23,097 bases of DNA. It comes from JBKPCD01 sp046727175. Lineage in GTDB: Bacteria; Acidobacteriota; Vicinamibacteria; Vicinamibacterales; 2-12-FULL-66-21. The stretch lies in the NCBI GenBank assembly GCA_046727175.1, contig JBKPCD010000167.1, positions 1-23,097 on the forward strand. The letters are read 5' to 3'. The position numbers were made by a program, and so were the translations under genes. The notes beneath the pieces are model-generated. The model saw only the letters and a list, made by a program, of their open reading frames with translations. It ran no database searches and was not told where the DNA came from. Below, one piece after another: positions 8,112 to 13,809 of the stretch (position 1 is the stretch's first letter; each line of letters begins with the position of its first letter).

Positions 8112-8435
8112 AGAAACGTCACCCGGTGACGCAGAAGGGGAGCCCGATTTATGCGTCACCTCGAAACTTTTGAAAACGCCCCGAGACACGCGAACCCGCG
8201 CGGCGGTCAGGAATCCGAAAGGTTTCAAGGATTTTTACCCCTTACCCCTGCGCGGCGGTCACTTCCGAGCGCCTCGTCGGATCCTCGATCTCGCGTGGCC
8301 GTCCACGGCGTCGATCGGTCCCGCTCCGACGTTCGGGCCCCCTATACCCGTCCACAACTCGCCAGCTTTTCGATCGCGCGACCCTTCGCGGCCCACACAC
8401 GCGAGTTCGCGAAAATAGACAGGGAAGTATATTCC
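8112..8435. promoter_or_regulatory. Divergent intergenic region between two zinc-ribbon genes
   Basis: About 320 bp separate the divergent starts at 8111 (minus) and 8436 (plus). Frames through it are low-complexity. Promoters for both genes must lie here, but I see no pair of boxes good enough to place. Confidence 0.35.
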
Positions 8436-8648
8436 GTGACACCGGAAGGTTCGATCCTCGAGCCCGCATTACTTGAACCGGCGCAACTCGAATCCTGGAC
8501 GTGGGCATCACCGGTGCCCCTGACGTGCACCGAATGCGGCGCGGTACTCCCGACGCCGCCACCGACAGACCCCGGCCGGCCGCGTGTCATGTGTAGCGAC
8601 CGATGTCGGAAGCGTCGCGCACGGGCAGCTCGTAAAAGCGGCCAGTAG
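8436..8648 (+). CDS. Small zinc-ribbon protein with GRPRxxC signature
   Basis: A 70-residue protein from a GTG at 8436, chosen because AGGGAAG (8421-8427) lies nine bases upstream and because the open frame before it is low-complexity. The C-terminal half is LTCTECGAVLPTPPPTDPGR followed by PRVMCSDRCRKRRARAARKS. That is CxxCG, then CSDxC with a basic tail. The pattern CxxCxxxLPxP...GRPRxxCxxRCxxRR is shared with the divergent neighbour. Such zinc ribbons with CRxR tails are frequent in actinobacterial and acidobacterial mobile DNA. Role unknown; DNA or RNA binding is plausible. Confidence 0.55.
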   Translation: MTPEGSILEPALLEPAQLESWTWASPVPLTCTECGAVLPTPPPTDPGRPRVMCSDRCRKRRARAARKSGQ

Positions 8649-8854
8649 TCTTGTGGTGGCGGTACGGAGTTTCTGGTGTCCGCCAGACTCGTAGACCGAT
8701 ACCGCGGAATGGCCAGATATTTGTCGCCCATTCCAGCGGGCACGAGTTCTGCCGTGATCGCGGTGTGCCAGTACGGAGGAAGCGCGACCGACGGAATCGG
8801 CGAGTGGCGACGCAGGGCGGGCGACGCGTCACCGACAATCGCCACCCGGCCAAG
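8649..8854. other. Possible coding remnant
   Basis: A plus-strand frame at 8676-8858 reads MARYLSPIPAGTSSAVIAVC and then GEWRRRAGDASPT. It has a mildly protein-like start but no ribosome binding site. It could be the frameshifted beginning of the small zinc protein that follows. I do not call a gene. Confidence 0.2.
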
Positions 8855-9004
8855 TTGACGCCAGGTCTCTGTGACCGGTGTGGCGCTGACACGCTGATGT
8901 TCGTGCGCTTGTTTGGAGGCCTCGACGAGTACGTCTGCCTGTGTCAGCATCGGTCGTTTCGAATCCGCGCCACGCCCTCGTTCGCTGCCCCCCTAACCAC
9001 CTGA
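8855..9004 (+). CDS. Possible small CxxC...CxC protein
   Basis: A 49-residue frame from a TTG at 8855: LTPGLCDRCGADTLMFVRL, then FGGLDEYVCLCQHRSFRIR. CDRC and CLC, about 19 residues apart, would make a compact zinc knuckle. The spacing is protein-like, but the start is uncertain and no clear ribosome binding site is seen. The frame extends upstream to 8651 in arginine-rich sequence. It could be an intact tiny protein or a C-terminal remnant. Confidence 0.3.
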   Translation: MTPGLCDRCGADTLMFVRLFGGLDEYVCLCQHRSFRIRATPSFAAPLTT

Positions 9005-9071
9005 GAACATCCCAGCTTTCCATCCGCAGACCGCCGGGCGAGTTCGCGCACACACCGTCAGTAAATGAATT

Positions 9072-9284
9072 TCAGGCTGAGACGCGAAATTCACAGCGTG
9101 GCGCCCCGCGTTCAATCGCGTCCTCGAGTTGATCAGCCAGGATGGTGAGCCAGCGGTACTCGTCAGCCGTGAACGCGTACCCCGTCCCGAATCGCGCAAT
9201 CTTGCTGCGGATCGAGCGGAGACACTCCAAGATGCGCCACGTTGTGAAATTGGTCACCCGGTCGCGGGCTTGTGGAATATTCAC
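9072..9284 (-). CDS. Hypothetical 70-residue protein overlapping the rep-like gene
   Basis: From a GTG at 9284 the frame reads NIPQARDRVTNFTTWRILEC, then SIRSKIARFGTGYAFTADEY and RWLTILADQLEDAIERGA. It is balanced in composition and predicted helical, more protein-like than the other frame over the same bases. It overlaps the last 122 bp of the replication-protein-like frame, whose tail there looks like nonsense. Either this is a separate translationally coupled gene or it is the true C-terminus of the upstream gene after a frameshift near 9285-9300. No family recognised. Confidence 0.45.
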   Translation of the reverse strand: MNIPQARDRVTNFTTWRILECLRSIRSKIARFGTGYAFTADEYRWLTILADQLEDAIERGAPRCEFRVSA

Positions 9285-9705
9285 CGGCGTGTTTCTGTTT
9301 CCTGTTACTGAAAGGCTCCTGATACTGACTTGGCGAAGCTTTGGGTAAAGCTATGGCGACAGCTTTCACGAAGCACTCGAGAAGCTCTGGCTTGAGGTAT
9401 GTGAGATTGGTTGATAAGGCGTCCACGAGTCCGCACGGCGGTAACTCGCTCAGGTCCTTCAGGTTGCCGCGCAAAACCTTCTCATGATCGGGAGAGTTCC
9501 ACCGCCACCAGGAGGGGATGTAGAAGACACGCGCGACGGCGTCAAAGCTCCACCCGAAGCTTTCGGCAACCTTTAGCAAAGCACCTCGTAAGGTTTCCGT
9601 GGTCGTGCTCAGGTCCTCAGCCGCCGTGTTGATGCTGAAGTAGAACAGCCCGATCCGGTTCGTTTGCGGACCGAAGAGGAGATAGCAAACGAGCCGCTGT
9701 CCCAA
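9163..9705 (-). CDS. Replication-protein-like gene of the element, start frameshifted
   Basis: The frame contains LVCYLLFGPQTNRIGLFYFS, TTTETLRGALLKVAESFGW, FDAVARVFYIPSWWRWNSP and VLRGNLKDLSELPPC. This matches a family of element-encoded proteins, thought to be replication initiators or winged-helix replisome organisers, that recurs in acidobacterial mobile DNA. Family sense continues upstream of the TTG at 9705 (RYRRAYPRLFRHPEFK) but ends at an in-frame stop without a start codon. A GTG at 9774-9776, 12 bases after AGGAGA and overlapping the stop of the HTH gene, would be the natural start if one base were restored near 9756-9766. So the gene probably carries a start-proximal frameshift. 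The last 40 residues look out of frame as well. Product, if made, is likely cytoplasmic and DNA-binding. Confidence 0.65.
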   Translation of the reverse strand: MGQRLVCYLLFGPQTNRIGLFYFSINTAAEDLSTTTETLRGALLKVAESFGWSFDAVARVFYIPSWWRWNSPDHEKVLRGNLKDLSELPPCGLVDALSTNLTYLKPELLECFVKAVAIALPKASPSQYQEPFSNRKQKHAGEYSTSPRPGDQFHNVAHLGVSPLDPQQDCAIRDGVRVHG

Positions 9706-9777
9706 TGGCGGAAGGCACTTGAATTCGGGATGCCGAAAGAGTCGCGGGTAGGCGCGGCGGTACCGGCCGACGTCACT

Positions 9778-10005
9778 TCACCGCTTGATCTCCTGCGGTG
9801 CGCACGACTCCAGCCAGGAGTCAACCCACTCAGCGCGAAAACGTAATGTTCTGCGATCGCCGATTCGAGCAGCGCGCAATCTGCCGGAATTCACCGCGGC
9901 ATAGATCGTCCGCTTCGCGACTTGCGCGCGCGCGGCCGCCTGGTCGCTTTTCAGCCAAGGTGATTGACCGGAGTCTGTTCGGTCGGGTACCGTTGTGGCA
10001 TCCAT
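9778..10005 (-). CDS. Excisionase/AlpA-like helix-turn-helix protein
   Basis: A 75-residue protein from the ATG at 10005, preceded by GGGGGA; a GTG at 10032 would add nine residues. It has the MerR/excisionase-type winged helix: PWLKSDQAAARAQVAKRTIY, then AAVNSGRLRAARIGDRRTLR, then FRAEWVDSWL. The pattern of a tyrosine in helix 2, GRLRAxRxG in the wing and a W-D-W motif at the end is that of DNA-binding excisionase-family proteins. These control excision or transcription of integrative elements. It sits between the XRE-like regulator and the rep-like gene on the same strand, and its TGA overlaps the likely start of the latter. Confidence 0.8.
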   Translation of the reverse strand: MDATTVPDRTDSGQSPWLKSDQAAARAQVAKRTIYAAVNSGRLRAARIGDRRTLRFRAEWVDSWLESCAPQEIKR

Positions 10006-10068
10006 TCGCAAATCCCCCGCTCGCGAGAGCACACGAACGCCGCCGCTGATTCCGGCGGCGTTGCGTGT

Positions 10069-10302
10069 CTAGGCCGCGTCGTCGTTCGGTGCGGAGAGTG
10101 GGCTGTTCTCTTCGAAGTTCCGAAAGAGCCCGCGCCCTGAGCGACCGAGCGCCAGCGTTATCGCTTGCTGTTCATCTGCCGTCGGACTCGCCCACCCTCG
10201 AATGAGCGACGACAGCCGGTTCTCGCGAATGCCGGTAGCGCTCGAGAAGCGCCGTTGTGTTCCGTAAACATGCAAGATTGTCGCCTTCAGCGTCACTCTC
10301 AT
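10069..10302 (-). CDS. XRE/Cro-like small helix-turn-helix regulator
   Basis: A 77-residue protein from the ATG at 10302, with GGAGGGAAGG about seven to fifteen bases upstream. The sequence RVTLKATILHVYGTQRRFSS, ATGIRENRLSSLIRGWASPT, then ADEQQAITLALG is a compact HTH. The recognition helix is IRENRLSSLIRG, and a helix ends in the LF segment. It resembles Cro/CI-type proteins that repress the replication and excision genes of an element. It is the first gene of the minus-strand set XRE-like, Xis-like, Rep-like, with 63 bp to the next start. Its promoter should lie in 10303-10400, but I cannot place it. Confidence 0.7.
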   Translation of the reverse strand: MRVTLKATILHVYGTQRRFSSATGIRENRLSSLIRGWASPTADEQQAITLALGRSGRGLFRNFEENSPLSAPNDDAA

Positions 10303-10618
10303 TGAGGACCTTCCCTCCGTGGAGCGCGAGAAATTCTCACGCTTCCGAAGACAGAGTGCACGCGACTGGCCGAATTCGCTAGGTATTCGTTTCCGTTACA
10401 AATTAGCGGGAGTTCGTAGCGGTGTTGGTGAAGGATTAGGCCGGTTGTAAATCGACGGCTTGTGGATCCGGACCCTCGGTGTCATTTGACATTGGGCTGC
10501 TTCCTGGTGCAGCGCGCGACTCCTGGTAAGTGGAAATTCGGCGGCAAGCGCGCCGAGGAGAGCGCGCGTTAGCTGGCCAAAGCTAGCCGCCGAACCGGAT
10601 TCTACAACGATCTGAAAG
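10303..10618. other. Region upstream of the regulator genes, no gene called
   Basis: This should contain the promoter and operator of the regulator operon. An open frame on the minus strand (10396-10665) is partly helix-like, but it overlaps the conserved end of the DUF3800 remnant and ends in a proline-rich tail, so I do not call it. No clear operator palindrome was found. Confidence 0.35.
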
Positions 10619-11390
10619 TCAGACGCGGAACCGCCGGACTGGATTTTGGTCGCGCAGCTGCGCAAGTCTCTTCACGTCTAAGTATTCCAGCTGATTGGCT
10701 GAATGTGTGCCGCGGCCGCGCCCTAACGAACGCATCGAGGCGCGGACGGGCCGTTTGCGATTGATGCGCGAATCGGCGTCCATTTTCGTGAACTTTCACG
10801 CGCCAACATCGGCAAGCTGGAGTCGTAAGGCGACACGCTTGTCCGCGAAGGTATGGGAGCCGTACCGGATCCTCTTTTTCATTTCCGGGTCCACGCTCAT
10901 TGCGTGCAGCAGGGCGTCCGCTTCGGGCTCGTTCGCTGTGCCACTTTCAAAGAAGTAGGCGATCGGGCCGTAGTAACGATGCTTCTCCGCCCAATCGCCG
11001 ATGTGGTGGATACACAGTCTCACGCACATGGTGTACGCTCGACCATAGCGGTCAACCCATTCCGGCGGCATCGTGTTGTAGTAATCGGCGGTGATACAGC
11101 CACGGTGAGCCCGTACGTCTTCCGCTCGCTGATCAAGTCGATCAGAAAACGGTGAATTTGGCGTCGCTCTTCATCGGGTACACCTCTGAACTGGCCCCCA
11201 CCTGGCGCAAGTCCTTCATGTGGAAGAATTCGATTTTGGGGTACCGCTTTCGTAAAGACTCAAGCTTTTTCTTGAGCGCTTTGTGAACCGCGCGAGCATT
11301 GCGTGGATTGAACAAGTAGCCGGAAACGCACATCACCGGCGACCCTGCATGTGTACCGCTGTCGTGGAAGTAGGCTTCCAGCACTGCCAC
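10619..11390 (-). pseudogene. DUF3800-domain protein, frameshifted and with a nonsense codon
   Basis: The start is taken as the GTG at 11390 (VAVLEAYFHDSGTHAGSP), because DUF3800 proteins start with this acidic YxDxSG motif. The frame continues through VMCVSGYLFNP and IEFFHMKDLRQ, then breaks near 11144-11156. A second frame gives RFLIDLISERKTYGLTVAVS and breaks near 11085-11097. A third gives ADYYNTMPPEWVDRYGRAYT, IAYFFESGTANEPEADAL and LRLQLADV. There TGA (10796-10798) stands where the family has the Trp of AD-x-x-A-W. Reading through it gives RINRKRPVRASMRSL and LEYLDVKRLAQLRDQ to a TGA at 10619. Two frameshifts and one nonsense change make this a pseudogene. DUF3800 is an RNase H-like fold of unknown substrate, frequent in mobile and defence islands. 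Confidence 0.85.
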
Positions 11391-11509
11391 GAATCCGTTG
11401 CCCAGCGGTAGAAGAATCTCGAGCAGCCGATCGAAGAGAGTCTCTTGGTTTCTGCGGGATCGTCTGACAGCGCGAGTTGGGGACTGGAGGCCCGAATGGG
11501 CGTGCCTCC

Positions 11510-11527
11510 GTTGCACTCTCGTTGCAC
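11510..11527 (+). repeat. Putative integrase arm-type sites, right end
   Basis: GTTGCACTCTCGTTGCAC: two copies of GTTGCAC with four bases between them. It lies 16 bp from the 3' end of the intact tRNA, just inside the element, and matches 1392-1408 apart from one extra base. The same orientation at both ends fits a direct arm-site arrangement. The role is inferred. Confidence 0.5.
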
Positions 11528-11542
11528 TGCGAATGCGAAAAG

Positions 11543-11619
11543 TGGTCGGGATGCCGGGATTCGAACCCGGGACCCCCTGACCCCCAGTCAGGTGCGCTAC
11601 CAGGCTGCGCTACATCCCG
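11543..11619 (-). tRNA. tRNA-Pro (anticodon GGG)
   Basis: A complete 77-nt cloverleaf on the minus strand. The acceptor stem is CGGGATG paired with CATCCCG, followed by discriminator A and an encoded CCA. The D arm is GCGCAGCCTGGTAGCGC. The anticodon stem CCTGA/TCAGG encloses the loop CTGGGGG, so the anticodon is GGG (proline codons CCC and CCU). The T arm is CCGGGTTCGAATCCCGG. The 5' end follows directly on the stop codon of the MerR-family gene, so the tRNA is probably cut from a shared transcript. It also serves as attachment site of the integrated element. Confidence 0.97.
11546..11587 (-). repeat. Proximal attachment site within tRNA-Pro
   Basis: This is the 42-nt stretch of the tRNA, from anticodon loop to discriminator base, that recurs with one missing base at 1246-1286. 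The two are direct repeats bounding the element. Confidence 0.8.
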
Positions 11620-12111
11620 TTATCGTTTCTTCTTCTTGACCGGCTTAGCCGGCCGGTGAGTCTTCGCGCGCGATCGCGGCAACTCGAGGCTCTTGAGCTC
11701 GAATCCTTGTTCGAGAGCGACGCCCGGCGTCTTCGAGAGGAGCGTCGCGATCTCCATCAATCCTTGCTTGACGAGCAGGATGCGTTCCCGCGCGTCGCTG
11801 CCCAGGAGCGCCCTCAACTCCGTTCGCGACGGCGCGTCGGAGTGCCCTGGCGGCTGCTCGTCGAGGAGCTTGCGGCGTGCTCCCGCGAGCGTGAGCCCTT
11901 CGACGAAGAGCATGTGCTTGAGCCGCAGCACGCGCTCGACATCGGCACGACGATAAACCCGCGGGCCCCCTTCCTGCTTCGTGAAGCCGAGGTCCGGGAA
12001 CTCCGCTTCCCAGGAACGCAGCACGTACGGCTGGATGTGAGCGATCTCGCAGACCTCAGGCTGACGAAACAGCGAGCGGTTGGGAATCTCGGGCCTATCC
12101 GGTTGGGGCAT
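11620..12111 (-). CDS. MerR-family transcriptional regulator
   Basis: A 163-residue regulator. The ATG at 12111 is chosen because the frame upstream crosses a -10 box and lacks family sense. The N-terminal winged helix is clear: SLFRQPEVCEIAHIQPYVLR, then SWEAEFPDLG, GGPRVYRRADVERVLRLKHM and LTLAGARRKLLDEQ. The rest is a helix likely used for dimerisation, ending in a lysine-rich tail (KPVKKKKR). There are no metal-binding cysteines of the MerR/CueR type. It is closest to the short MerR proteins found beside tRNA-Pro in other bacteria, often after ihfA; no ihfA is adjacent here. The TAA (11620-11622) touches the first base of the tRNA, implying co-transcription. Confidence 0.85.
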   Translation of the reverse strand: MPQPDRPEIPNRSLFRQPEVCEIAHIQPYVLRSWEAEFPDLGFTKQEGGPRVYRRADVERVLRLKHMLFVEGLTLAGARRKLLDEQPPGHSDAPSRTELRALLGSDARERILLVKQGLMEIATLLSKTPGVALEQGFELKSLELPRSRAKTHRPAKPVKKKKR

Positions 12112-12124
12112 CAAGGCTTGCGCG

Positions 12125-12130
12125 ATTATA
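12125..12130 (-). promoter_or_regulatory. -10 box (TATAAT) of the MerR gene
   Basis: A perfect TATAAT on the minus strand, in TATAATCGCGCAAGCCTTG directly followed by ATG. Transcription would start only about seven bases before the ATG, giving a nearly leaderless mRNA. No good -35 box and no ribosome binding site are seen. Confidence 0.55.
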
Positions 12131-12225
12131 CCAAAGAGTTCGGGTAGAATCGCCGCGCTGAATGGAACAGCGAGCGGCGGGCGCGATTCTCCGATCAAAC
12201 CACCGACAAATCTCTGAAGACGAGC

Positions 12226-13769
12226 ATGCCTTCCTGCCCCGCATGCGCGGCCGACCTCGACGAGGCCGTTGAGCTCTGTCCGCGCTGCCGCACCGATCTC
12301 AGGCGGCTAGGTGACGCGGACGACGGTGTGACGCGCGCGGCGAGGACGGAGCACCGTTCGGCGCGTCCCGCATCGCCCTCGAGCGGCTGGCTCTCATCGT
12401 CGGACGCCATCGATCACGGCCGATTCCCGCCAGGCACCCTCCTCGGTGGCCGCTATCGCATCGTCTGGTCGCCTGGGACGCGGCGGCATGGGCGAAGTGT
12501 ATCGGGCGGACGATTTGAAGCTCGGGCAAGCGGTTGCATTGAAGTTCCTGCCGCCCGACGTCGACCGCGATCCGGCCCGGCTGACGCAATTGCACGGCGA
12601 GGTGCGGATGGCGCGGCAGGTATCGCACCCTAACGTGTGTCGCGTGTACGACATCGATAAGGTCCGAATCACGGACTTTGGGCTGGCGGGCGCCGCGGGC
12701 GAAGCCGTTCGAGCCGGGACGCCGGCCTACATGGCGCCGGAGCAGCTCGCGGTCGCCGAAGTGACGGCCCGGAGCGACACCTACGCGCTCGGGCTGGTGC
12801 TCTACGAAGTCTTCACGGGGCAGCGCGCGCTCGAAGGGGCGAATCCCGCGGAGTTGATCCGCAAACGCGAGCAATCCGGGATCACGCCGCCGTCTGCGGT
12901 GATGCGTGAGCTCAATCCGGACTTCGATCGCGCGATCATGCGCTGCCTGCGCCCGGAACCGGACGCGCGCCCCGGATCGGCGCTGGTCGTGGCGGCAGCG
13001 CTCCCCGGCGGAGATCCGCTCGCGGCAGCACTCGCGGCCGGCGAAACGCCTTCGCCGGAGGTGGTCGCGGCAGCGGGATCAGACAAAGCGCTGAGCCTCG
13101 CGACCGGTGCGTCGCTGCTCGCACTCGTGACCATCGGCCTCGTCGCGTATGGAGCGCTCGGCGACCGTGCACTGCTCGTCGGACACCTGCCAGCGATGAG
13201 ATCGCTGGACGTGCTGGAAGACCGCGCGCGCGAGGTCACGACGAAGATCGGCTATACGGTGGAACCGTTGGATACGGCGCACGGGCTCGAGGTCAATTCG
13301 CCGCTGCTTTCCGACATCGCCAGGACGGATCAAAGCCCGACTAGCTGGCAGCACCTCCGAGACGGCGACTTGCCGACGATCAGGTTCTGGTGTCATCCTG
13401 GTCGTCGTCCGAGCCGTTGTGAAGAGCAACTGGGTCGCCATTCTCGTGACGTCTGGCGTTCTGGGTGTCTACGGGCTGGCGGAAACCGCAGGCGCTGCGG
13501 GTGAGAATACGTTGACGGTCGTGTTGTTCAGCGTTGCGTTCGTCGTCCCGATCGTTGCCGCGCTTCTCTTCTTCGGCCTGGTCGCTCAGGCGACCGCGTT
13601 CCTGATCAATCAAGTGCTCAGCAATGCGCCTCTGACACTCGATCTGACCAAGCCTCACGCCCCGATGTCATCCCTGATCATGCTGAGCATCCTCGCGCTC
13701 GCAGCATACGGGTTCTATTTGTCGCGAGCCGGGCAGCCCGTCTTCGGGCGCGTGCTTCAATACGACTGA
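12226..13769 (+). pseudogene. Collapsed Ser/Thr protein kinase gene (paralogue of the next gene)
   Basis: This reads as a shortened copy of the kinase at 13810-16608. It begins with a zinc ribbon (CPAC, then CPRC) and SGWLSSSDAIDHGRF, GTLLGGRYRI. One extra base near 12461-12484 shifts the frame just before the glycine loop, which continues in the next frame as LGRGGMGEVYRADDL. At about 12657 VYDID joins KVRITDFG directly. Against the paralogue this is an in-frame loss of 204 bp, including the HRDLKPAN catalytic loop. The activation segment (GTPAYMAPEQ) and the C-lobe remain. Near 13380-13392 a second loss of about 1 kb fuses the juxtamembrane part to the final membrane region, in a third frame (VVKSNWVAILVTSGVLG ... 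PVFGRVLQYD). With no catalytic aspartate and with shifted frames it cannot be an active kinase. Confidence 0.85.
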
Positions 13770-13789
13770 AAGACATCGATCGCTCGCCA

Positions 13790-13795
13790 TATAAT
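13790..13795 (+). promoter_or_regulatory. -10 box (TATAAT) of the intact kinase gene
   Basis: A perfect TATAAT followed by CGCGG, 15 bases before the GTG start at 13810. A weak -35 (CTGAAA, 13766-13771) lies 18 bases upstream. The leader would be under ten bases, and no ribosome binding site is present. The TATAATCGCG context is identical to that of the MerR gene. Confidence 0.5.
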
Positions 13796-13809
13796 CGCGG
13801 TTAGCACAC

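Larger units (their letters stand above)
1246..11587. mobile_element. Decayed integrative element inserted in tRNA-Pro(GGG)
   Basis: Seen: an intact tRNA-Pro at 11543-11619 (minus) and, 10.3 kb away in the same orientation, a copy of its 3' half (1246-1286) differing by one lost base. A tyrosine integrase gene lies next to the distal copy, and a double GTTGCAC motif occurs just inside each end. Between them lie an XRE-like regulator, an excisionase-like HTH gene and a replication-protein-like gene. Known: many tyrosine-integrase elements target the 3' half of tRNA genes and restore the tRNA at one end. Inferred: an integrative element (IME, integrated plasmid or phage satellite) with no visible capsid or conjugation genes. 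The integrase is internally deleted and at least four other genes are broken, so it is probably not mobile. The distal copy has TCA where the tRNA has CCA, consistent with an old insertion. The integrase lies at the end away from the intact tRNA, which is less usual but does occur. Confidence 0.75.

Noticed and set aside
8342..8950. Long minus-strand frame of 202 residues
   Set aside because: It is antisense to the better supported zinc-ribbon gene and shows no family features.
10396..10665. Minus-strand 89-residue frame as a gene
   Set aside because: Its start lies within the conserved end of the DUF3800 remnant and its tail is proline-rich; no ribosome binding site.
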